Below are positions 55,850 through 64,000 of a stretch of 64,000 bases of DNA, piece by piece. A model generated the notes under the pieces. It saw nothing but the letters and a program-made list of their open reading frames with translations, searched no databases and was not told the DNA's origin. The position numbers were made by a program, and so were the translations under genes. Numbering within the stretch: the stretch's first letter is position 1; every line of letters starts with the position of its first letter. This DNA is from Procambarus clarkii (lineage: Eukaryota > Arthropoda > Malacostraca > Decapoda > Cambaridae), in the NCBI RefSeq assembly GCF_040958095.1, contig NC_091198.1:29416597-29480596 (forward strand), read 5' to 3'.

Positions 55850-57257
55850 ACAGAAACAGAGAACTAGGGAGAAACAAAGGCAAAGAAGAACACAGTATAT
55901 TAATATAAGACCAGGATCAGATCAGTGAAATCGGCGTTACGGGGGCATAGGTAAATTTAGCATGGACAAGTCAAGAGTGGTAGGATGGGCCAGAGGTGGA
56001 CTGACAGATTCCGGAGTGGGAGGAGGCATCGAAGAGGGGGGACAGAAACTGGGGAAGTGCACCTCATCAAGAGCAGCATCCGAGAGAGAATCGAGGACAA
56101 AGGTAACCTCCTTAGCTTGGATAGGGGACTTGAAATGGCAAGGGATGCAGAAATATAGTCTGAGGAGGAAGGTGAGGAAGAGAGCAATGCCTTCTAACCC
56201 GCTAGGGAAGGAACAAAGGAGCCAGGCTTACGTTTCAGACCTAAAGAGACAGGTGTACCAGCAGTAATAACTGGGCGACATCCTCAACAGAAAGAGAATG
56301 GGAGCAGACAACATGAAGATGGCTGGGAGGAGGCTGGACAACGGCCTGGACAGACAGGCGGTGTGGAGAGCCAAACGACAGAGGTGAGGGCTGAGAAGGA
56401 TTGGGGCGAGAAGACAAAGAGGGCACAGGAGACAGGGAAAACTTGGATGGAAGGAAGGAAACACCAGGCGGAGAACAAGGAGGAAGACCCTTTGGCTCAG
56501 AACGCAAAGGAGTAGGTGAAGTGATGACGTGGTCACTACTGGGGGCTTGGGGCTCAACCCTGCCACAAAGGTGGGATGGGAGCAGAGAGGGGGTAGCTGA
56601 GAGTCAGAGAAACAGCTTGGTCTGATCCCAATGGAGTGAGGCTACAGAGTCCCGCCTTTCATCACAGTCCAACTCAAAGGGGGCCTTGTCGCCCACCCCA
56701 CGAGTCTGAGAAGTTAAAGAGAGAGAGTCAGATATCGGCATATAAACGATCAGATAAAACTTTAATCCGCGAATAAGCCCCCATTCCCAACATTGAGGCA
56801 CAATTAGAGGATAGGACACACAAGATGGGACCCACAGGGAACATCATAGGTATATGCCCAGCAATCGCCACCTTAAGAACTGACAGTCCGTTGAGATTGG
56901 GCTCGGCAACAAAGGTAAAGATTGGCAATAAAATTGTCCCCCTTGCTCGACAACGTTGGGTACCACAGTTTTACGGGTGAGAGTGCTTCCCCAAACTTCT
57001 GGTGTCAAAACAGAAGAAGACATCTGAAAGAATAACTAAGAATGGCAAAAATGTCAGCAGGAAATAACAATCAGAAAGGAGAAGGAGGGGGAGGGATGAA
57101 ACATGAGGAAGAGGCAAAGGCTTTTATTACAATTAGTGAAGATGGCAGTGGGAGCATAAGGCTTCAACAGGACAGAGGACTGTTCCATGGAGCATCACAC
57201 GCTGACAGCCGCCCACCAAGCCCCGTCACGACAGCAACGGGTTGGAAAGGGAGGCGG
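55850..57257 (-). pseudogene. LINE copy D ORF1 and 5' region, internally deleted
   Basis: Minus 56228-56566 gives the Pro/Ser-rich ORF1 tail. Minus 56728-56928 gives LNGLSVLKVAIAGHI, conserved with copy B. The knuckle region present in copy C (34490-35320) is absent. Confidence 0.7.
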
Positions 57258-57270
57258 TATGGGTGAAAAA
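57258..57270. repeat. Right target-site duplication of LINE copy D
   Basis: An exact 13-bp match to 49610-49622. Confidence 0.85.
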
Positions 57271-57959
57271 AACATATACTCTTTACTGCCCTAAATTGTG
57301 GCTTGCTTAGATTAAATACGTTGTTCCTTGTGTGTTACATCCGACATTTTGAAGTAGTGGTCTTGATCAATATCTCTCATTATTCAATATTTAAAGTCTG
57401 AAATCCCATCAATACTTAAGATCTGTTCATGTTGGAGATCTAGACAGCCTTAGATTTGTAGACACAATTAATATTTTCAGGTATCAAATATATGTCAAAT
57501 ATATTTATATTTTATTTATATGCAAGAGAGAGACAGACAAACAGAGACAACAGAGACAGAGAAAGACAGACACACAGACACACAGATAGACTTATGTTAC
57601 AAGTATGGCAGACAGGAAATTTTCAATCATTTTATGATTGTAATTAATTGTTATGTGATGAATATCTTATACTTAATATGGTCTATGGAATGATATGTTA
57701 TTCGACAAACTTGAGCTATGGAATGTTATTGGAAAATTGGAATGATATATGTTATTCTTCAAACTTCTTAAAAAAAAATTAGTTTCCTACAATGGGTTTT
57801 TTAATTATCAAACTATAGCAAAAAGTATCGTTCTTTGGGGTGAAATGCCCGTCATTCTCCCCAGACAAATTTCCTGAGTTAACTCTTTATCAAGGATGAA
57901 CTCCAGGAACGAATGTGTATGTCAACAAGGGGCGCGATAGTTGCTATGAGAGAGAGGCA
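57271..57959. other. AT-rich spacer with CAGA/CACA microsatellite
   Basis: No gene seen. An imperfect AGACA/CACA run is at about 57520-57590. Confidence 0.6.
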
Positions 57960-59065
57960 TATCAATCACCGTCTGTGAGGAGGTAGAATTACTAAGCTAT
58001 CTGAAATGTGCGATAGAGAGTGAACAACACCATTTTAATAATGGTGTTGTTCACACCATTTTGATAGTGTAATAATCATTTTTTTTATATAATGGGCTTG
58101 TCTCATGTGATTTCTGGGGGCACCGGATTGAAGATGACAGGTCAAACACCTCGACGTCATACCTATGTACTTAGATTGAAGGTTACATCCTTCGTGGGGG
58201 CAGGTGTACATGTATACAACACTTGGCTGCTGTAAAGGGTTCTCCGTCGGCATTGGGCTGTTTTTGATAAGGAGGTTGGCAGTCTTCTTTGTTTTATAGA
58301 ATATGATCAGGTCCATGTTTTGGTTAGGAGTAATGCGTTTTACTACTTTACGGATTATTTCTTTCATTATTCTTTCTTCTCTTTTATGTTCATTGAGCAT
58401 AGTTGATTTGTTATATAATTTTATTGGAGGTGTTGTGGTTTCAGTTCTAGGTTCAAGATTGTCCCATCGGTCCAAGTGTCTTCTTACAGCAGCGTTTATT
58501 TCCGTGTTGCTATATCCGTTGTTCACCAATACCTGAGTTATTCTTTAAAAATCTCTACTCACGTTGCTCCATTCAGAGCAGTGGGTAAGCGCTCGACGAG
58601 TATAAGCATTGAGAACACTGGCTTTGTATCTTTGGGGGCACTCACTTCTACCGTTCAGGCATAATCCTATGTTGGTGGGCTTGGTATATACGTTGGTGCT
58701 TAAAGAGGTTCCTGTTTTTGTTATTAGTTCATCCAAGAATGGCAGACTATTATTTTCACTATTTTCATGTGTGTACCGGAGTACTAACTCCCTCTATAGA
58801 TGGCTTTTTAGATCATTTAGTTCGTCTTTTACTACGACGAATATGTCATCTACATAACGGCAGTAAACAGTTAGTTTTTGTCTACTACTGAAGACTCTGT
58901 CTTCGATGGTTCCCATGTAAAAATTAGCGAATAACACTCCTAAGGGAAAGCCCATTGCTACTCCGTCTATTTGTAGATACATGTCCCCTTGCAGACTGAT
59001 GAAAGGAACTTCCTTTGCACATGGCTCCAGCAACCCCATACACTCCAAGCAACTATAGTCTACAA
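57960..59065 (-). mobile_element. Penelope-like element, 3' part (RT end and GIY-YIG endonuclease)
   Basis: Minus 58794-59069 reads DGVAMGFPLGVLFANFYMG and YCRYVDDIFV, the Penelope-type reverse-transcriptase core with YVDD. 58545-58736 continues with the thumb region. 58035-58529 ends with a GIY-YIG endonuclease: YMYTCPHEGC, KYIGMTSRCL and a Cys/His pattern typical of Penelope-like elements. Frames are interrupted twice. A 14-bp hairpin lies at its 3' side (58021-58053). Confidence 0.8.
58021..58053. repeat. Perfect 14-bp inverted repeat, 5-nt loop
   Basis: TGAACAACACCATT pairs with AATGGTGTTGTTCA around TTAAT. It lies just downstream of the Penelope-like endonuclease stop, in its 3' region. 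Confidence 0.9.
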
Positions 59066-59317
59066 TCATTAGCAGATTTCCTAGAATTAATCAAAACTAC
59101 ACAGCCCGATGGAATCAGTGCTTCCCTGGACGTCGAATCCCTATTTATCAACGTCCCAGTCGACACCACCATAGAAATGATACTGAACAGAGTATACAGA
59201 GACGAGAGCACCCCCAGATTGGACATACCCAAGCCTCACTTGAGTTTTCTGGAGGCATGTACAAAGGAAGCTCCTTTCATCAGTTCTTATGTTGGCATGT
59301 CTAGCATATGCCGCTGA
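59015..59317 (+). mobile_element. Penelope-like element, 5' RT part in opposite orientation
   Basis: A plus-strand 100-codon frame reads SLADFLELIKTTQPDGI, SASLDVESLFINVPVD (reverse-transcriptase motif A) and LEACTKEAPFIS. The minus-strand piece begins at the equivalent LE.C.K.VPFIS segment, so the two pieces are complementary halves, inverted about a point near 59040, with a short overlap. They are either two insertions or one internally inverted element. Confidence 0.75.
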
Positions 59318-59329
59318 TGATATCCTTTA

Positions 59330-60150
59330 GATGTGGGCTTTTGGGGACAGGTTCGATGTGATATCAACCCCCAGATCTTTCTCTCTATTTGACTCTTGTA
59401 GGATATCACCTCCCAGATGGTACATTGTATTCAGCCTTCTGAATCCCTTCACCTAATTTCATTACTTTACACTTTCCTGAGTTGAACTTTAGTAGCCATT
59501 TTCTAGACCATTCCACCAGTTTGTCCAGGTCGTCCTGTAGTCTCTATCTTCATCTGTTTTGATTCTTCTCATAATTTTTGCAACATCAGCACACATTGAG
59601 CGGAATGAGTCTATACCCTCCGGAAGGTCGTTTTGCATATATTAGAAACAGGATAGGTCCAAGAACAGAGCCCTGTGGAACCCCTTTGGTAACATCTCGC
59701 CACTCTGATGCCTCCCCCCTCACAGTTACTCACTGTTTCCTGTTGCTTAAATACTCCCTTGTCCACTGGAGCACCTTATCTTTTACTCCTGCCTGTTGCT
59801 GCAACTTTTGTAACAGCCTTTTCTGAGGTACTGTCAAAGGCTTTTTGACAGTCCAAGAAAATGCAGTCTGCCCACCCTTCTCTTTCTTGCCTAATTTGTG
59901 TTGCTTGGTCATGGAATTCTATTAGACCTGTGAGGCACGATTTACCACCTCTGAACCCATGCTGGTGGTGTGTTACAAAGCTATTTCCCTCCAGATGCTC
60001 TATGAGCCTTTTCCTCACGATCTTCTCCATCACCTTGCATGGTATACAAGTTAGGGAAACTGGCCTGTAGTTCAGTGCCTCTTGCCTGTCATCCATTTTG
60101 TATATTGGGACTACAATTACAGTAAGTAAAGCAAGGTGTAATATGTATAC
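59330..60150 (-). pseudogene. CR1/Jockey-type LINE reverse-transcriptase fragment
   Basis: Minus frames give LNYRPVSLTCIPCKVMEKIV, GFRGGKSCLTGLIEF, DCIFLDCQKAFDS (motif A), a REYLSNRKQ segment, then VPQGSVLGPILFLIYA with a frameshift where the NDLP turn is expected. The remainder to about 59330 is LVEW..KW.....KCKVM and DLGV-like sequence. It is not the TTAC LINE and differs from the 7271 element. Confidence 0.72.
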
Positions 60151-60159
60151 CATGTTCGA

Positions 60160-60700
60160 AACTCAGGGGGATGAAAAATCCAGAATAAGAATTTTGTGAT
60201 ATTTTTGAGAGTTGTGGTCGGGAAGGCGATCCCGCCCAACGGTCATGTAAACAGAGAAGGCCTTGCCTGTGACGTATTCATGACGTAACCGCATAGTGCC
60301 ACCTCCATGCCAAGGCTCCCATTGGAGTAGCCCTCTGTGCCTGAAGCCTGATTGGCTCATTTAAAGGAACAAGGCAAATACTGAGGGAAGCGTCAGAGGC
60401 CGACCAGCCCACACTGTCCATCTCATTCTGAATCCATTCGCTTGCCTGTGAAGACGTGAACCCTAAGCTGTTGGCCAACAGTCAAGGAAACTCCGTGAAT
60501 CGCAACGTTTCAAGCCAATTGCATGAATCAAGCCAATGGCATGATTCAAGTCAATGACATTTATCTCCAAGGAGAGAGGAAAGCCAGTTATGTGGCAGAC
60601 ATGTGAAATGCTCAGCAGGGTAGCATAAGCAGCGAGCGCATCACTGTCTTGCAAGCGCAAGCAGGGCAAACTGCTCAAGCGCATCATCCTACCACAACAC
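60160..60700 (+). other. Possible LTR/leader of a Gypsy-type remnant
   Basis: No gene. It contains an inverted CCAAT (GATTGGCT) and TTTAAAGG near 60350-60370, upstream of the gag remnant. Boundaries are undefined. Confidence 0.3.
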
Positions 60701-60709
60701 CCCATGCGG

Positions 60710-62060
60710 TGCAAGGGATGAAAATCAAAATGCCACGCATGGAACCATTTGATGAATGAGTCGACTAGATGCATGCATACATCAGGCAATTCGGAAGAAT
60801 GGCTTCCGATGCAGAATGGAATAAGTCATTATGAGCAGGAGCACTGGCAATTTTGTTGAAGGGGTGTGCTTTAGAGATTTATCATGGTTTGGGACCCCAA
60901 CAACATGGTAATTACTAGGCTCTGAAAATTCCACTAATGAAAGGTTTTGGAATCTCAGCAGATAGTATGATGGAGACTTTCCGTCGAATAAAATTACAGT
61001 CTGGTGAAACGTATGTTTTAATGTTGCAGAGACTGGAATCTAGTCTCATGAGATGCTGCGAATTGAAGATCGTCCCAGATCAGGGACCCTTTCTAGAAAT
61101 TATTGTCAGAGAACAGATCCTGGTTGTTTGTGAATCAGCTCTACAAGTTATACTCAAGGAGAATGTTTAACATCTAATGTTGCTATGGCACAACAGGCAG
61201 ATCTCTGGGCTGATCCTAACAGATCAACAAAGGAAATTGTGACACATGTCAAATGTTTCGTGCAAGCCTTTGGAGGAGGAGAGACCAAAAACCAACATGT
61301 CTAAGGTGGAAAATCAGAAACTTAGAGTTCATGGACTAAGATATTACAATTGTTGATTAACTGGCCATAAGGCAGCAGAGTGCAGGAAACACAAACAAGG
61401 AAATCAATGCCTAGATATCAGGGATCAGTTCAGTGGTACGAGGGAGACTCCCTAGTACATACGCTAGAATCAGTGCATGACTTAGCAAATGGTAAGTGGA
61501 CAAGAATATTCAGAGATAAGGAGCCACTACAAATATGGTCGGAAAAAGTCTGGTGAAACCTGGTAGTGAAACAGGTAGAAGTATCCATGTAAGATTTCCA
61601 GATGGTAGTAGTAAGAACATGGAAGAGGTGTTCCTCATTGTAGATACACCCTACGTCCAGGATAATGTACGAGCTGTACAGTGTGAACGAGCCATATATG
61701 GAACGAGCCATATATGGAGCCTTGGGAACACCCCTGGAGTGTTCCCAAGGCTTTTCCTTGGGAACACTCCAGGGGTGATTGATCCAATTGGTCAGCCCTA
61801 TAAAAATGCTCCTCAGAAAACATGAAGAGACTGCCTCCATCACGAGAAAGAAACAGACACGAGATGAAAGGAAACCAACGGGTGACAGTCGACGCTGTCA
61901 CTCAGGATGGTGGTCGATCACTCATGAAGGTTGTCACGGTTCGAGCAATGAGCGCACGGCAGCCTCATTCCCTCAAGCAGTTGAAGCTGCATTCTATTAA
62001 GGGAGTGACAGCTAAAGAATTTCACGAAGAGCAGAAAAGGACTCTACACTCAGTAAGATG
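60710..62060 (+). pseudogene. Gypsy-type gag/protease remnant
   Basis: Gag reading starts near 60717 (MKIKMPRMEPFDE, YIRQFGRMASDAEW). It continues in the open frame 60937-61170 (FRRIKLQSGETYVLMLQRLES...VREQILVVCE), a gag-core pattern I associate with arthropod Gypsy elements. A zinc-knuckle trace (YNC.LTGHKAAEC, with a stop at the second Cys) lies at 61345-61385. 61535-61840 resembles the spacer/protease region, and 61822-62058 a linker before RT. No RT follows. Stops throughout. Confidence 0.6.
61731..61775. repeat. Perfect 20-bp inverted repeat, 5-nt loop
   Basis: Arms 61731-61750 and 61756-61775 are exact reverse complements around CTTTT. A third partial arm (CCTTGGGAACAC, 61720-61731) can pair with 61739-61750, so two alternative hairpins are possible. 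A tandem ACGAGCCATATATGG duplication lies just upstream (61688-61715). Confidence 0.92.
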
Positions 62061-62405
62061 AGAGGTCAAGCAGCAGAAGGAACAGGTATAAGTAACGATC
62101 CACAGGAGGAAGAAGAAGCAAGCACATCGCTGGTAACCAGAGCCCAGAGTGTTGCCATTGTGTCCTGCATGACACAGACCATGTGCGAGGCTGGAAAGCT
62201 TAGTGATTTAAACGGTTGCGAGGCGTTGAGCCAGACTGACCCAGAACTAGAGCCGACCTTTATACTCGTCCACGGTCAAGCAGCACCACCACATGTGATC
62301 GGGTAGAGCTCCAACTTTCCTCTGGTGAGATAACAGAAAATCTAGACCAGGATCCCCCCTAGTGTGGATGCGGATTAAATGACGACCTTCCCACCACTCT
62401 TCGCT
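62061..62405. other. Spacer, degenerate retrotransposon sequence
   Basis: No recognisable domain. A short open frame at 62058-62306 is not convincing. Confidence 0.4.
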
Positions 62406-64000
62406 TGTTGGAAATTTCCAACACTAATACAATACTATTGTATTATAATAAATTAGTATTAATATATACTAATTACTGTAGTTACTAAAACTTACTAACA
62501 GTAATGTTCACATGAACTAACTATTATATCTGCATATGGATACTGGAATTCTTACGAAACCAAGCACCAGTATTGCGTCAGATTATATCTAGTTAAACAC
62601 ATTTATAGCCAGTGTGTTAGAGAATTGAATGTGATTCTCTAAAATCATCAGTATTCCGTGTGATAATTATTTATGGATAACATAACTCCCAAATAACTCT
62701 AAATCGAGAGTTTTAGTTACAATTGTTATCAAGTAATAATTTTACCGTCACGCGTGAATGCCATGGAGGAACTTAAAATCTTCTCCATTTCTTGTTTACC
62801 ACCATAAAACGAGAAAGTAATAATATTTAAATCCCCAGAATTACAACCCCGTCTTTATTAAAGTCTTTCAGCCACAATTACGCGAAATAATATTATTCGT
62901 GATAAATAATTTCTGTGGCGAATGCGGGACACGGTTGGGGGAGAAGCCATTGTGTATCGAGACGCCATTGTGTGTGGCGTGGAGGTCTCGTGTTGCGGAA
63001 TTGAGCAACAAGGTCGTGGCGTCAGATCTGAGACACGTGACGTTGAGATTATCAGCAAGAATTACACTGGTACTCAACACAGAATGAGATATTATTGTTC
63101 TACGTGATCTGCAGTGACCGGCCAACTAATAACGCGTCGATATTAAAGCCAACCTATAAACCACGTGTACGACATTGCGGAAGTTTAAGCTTGAGACGCG
63201 ATACCGGCAAGCTTCAACATAATTTGTACCCTTAGATAAGTATATAGTTCCCTTTTGATGCATCATTAGAGATTGTATATGTCGGGGCAGCTTGTCGTTA
63301 TATCGAGCGACCATAACAAATCCAACGTTAGTACCACATCAAATTTATTTTCCATTTCATGAATATAGAGATTTAAGTAACCTAGTTCAATGCTACGTAA
63401 TATCCCTTAAATTACAGCTCGCATGTGAGGAGTCAACGAGCTGTTACCTAACTTCGTGTTATTCACCTCTAAGTGTTTCTACGAGGAATTCCGGAGATCA
63501 CGAGGATGAGGCGTGAATGATGTCATAGAAATCGATTTAAAGCTAAGACTTTTTGTACTCATTTATTTACTCTAAAATTGATTATTTATACATTCTATCT
63601 AATCGGATGCTCGTCATGTGCATTGGAGATAATCTGTGTTTATTTGAATGACTAATTTCTGATGCTAATAATCTTTATAATTTCTGGTGATAATCTTCTA
63701 TAGATTCTTTAATTTGGTCATAAGATTAGTTATTACACAATGAACTGGCGCACGAACCATACTAGTTCCTAGACGTGTATGAAGTTCTAGCAATACCCCC
63801 CCAATGTAGGTGTTTGAGGCTTTAATTTAAATTAATTAACTATACAGCCCATTAATTATTTAAGTGATTATGCTTCATAATATTTATCCATAGACACTGG
63901 TTCTTCCTTGTGTTTCTAATGATCACTTTTCATTAGTTTCCCTCTTTTCTTAAAAGTGGATGGTCCTTCGTAATTGATTTCATTAATTTAATAATTAAAT
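62406..64000 (+). mobile_element. LTR related to the 924 solo LTR, cut by window edge
   Basis: Starts with the perfect palindrome TGTTGGAAATTTCCAACA. It shares GTAGTTACTAAAA(C)TTACTAACA and a TTGCGTCAG segment with the 924 LTR. Its last 170 bases align with that LTR's end, so the end should lie some tens of bases past 64000. It lacks the retrocopy and the 40-bp minisatellite. Small ORFs inside are not genes. Confidence 0.65.

Larger units (their letters stand above)
49623..57257 (-). mobile_element. LINE copy D (TTAC family), both ends retained, split by piggyBac
   Basis: A minus-strand LINE bounded by an exact 13-bp target duplication, with the 3' terminus (reverse complement of the TTAC tail) at 49623 and the 5' end at 57257. 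This defines the family's 5' end. Contents on its sense strand: 5' region and ORF1 (57257-55850), endonuclease (55780-55318), reverse transcriptase (55287-53939), piggyBac insertion, RT end (51098-50776), RNase H (50646-49984). ORF1 lacks about 1 kb containing the knuckles, relative to copy C (junction near 56515). All frames are broken. Confidence 0.88.

Noticed and set aside
59310-59330. CTGATGA as a hammerhead ribozyme core near the Penelope-like pieces
   Set aside because: No matching GAAA segment or flanking stems could be found in the right positions.

Overview
The window is eukaryotic nuclear DNA and almost entirely repetitive. The mix points to an arthropod, most likely a decapod crustacean such as a crayfish: an RNase H-bearing LINE, a GIY-YIG Penelope-like element, BEL/Pao-like LTR elements, a piggyBac element, a tRNA-headed SINE that looks like one I associate with decapods, and TTAGG-like scraps. 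The organism call is inference. There are no operons, ribosome binding sites or CRISPR arrays. The one protein gene that is neither clearly a transposon gene nor visibly broken is a 200-residue two-pass membrane protein at 1412-2014.

Layout. 1-6510: a composite satellite of 23-bp and ~35-bp arrays carrying two copies of a tRNA-like gene with anticodon CTA (251-321 and 4999-5069, minus strand). The satellite is split by a 3.4-kb LTR insertion (924-4358, 5-bp target duplication GTAGC). That LTR carries a 40-bp minisatellite and a second, nested insertion at 1317-2594. The nested insertion is a cDNA-like segment with the two-pass membrane ORF, joined at its 3' end to the terminal ~42 bp of a local LINE and flanked by a 13-bp target duplication. 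It looks like a LINE-mobilised chimeric retrogene. 6800-9965: a 51-bp minisatellite split by a CR1/Jockey-type LINE. 10298-11329: a solo LTR (duplication ATGTA). 12327-13830: LTR-like sequence with CCAAT and CRE motifs. 14256-18376: a young non-autonomous BEL/Pao-like element with 1054-bp LTRs (duplication ATTGG). 18377-20290: a Penelope-like fragment, a SINE and a 5' LINE fragment. 21170-24655: a ~32-bp minisatellite interrupted by a ~1-kb LTR.

25719-36071: three copies (A, B, C) of one LINE family with TTAC tails, an ORF1 with Cys/His knuckles, and an ORF2 with endonuclease, reverse transcriptase and RNase H. 37222-49419: a 12.2-kb array of a 67-bp satellite with a 500-N assembly gap. 49623-57257: copy D of the same LINE, retaining both ends (13-bp duplication), with an internal ORF1 deletion and a 2.8-kb piggyBac at a TTAA site. 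57960-59317: two inverted Penelope-like pieces. 59330-60150: a LINE reverse-transcriptase fragment. 60710-62060: a decayed Gypsy gag/protease remnant. 62406-64000: the start of a second LTR related to the one at 924.

How it fits together: the TTAC-tailed LINE seems to be the machinery that both built copies A-D and moved the host-type mRNA at 1317-2594. The retained ORF of that retrocopy, and the duplicated CTA tRNA, are the most interesting items. No host defence or metabolic system is visible.
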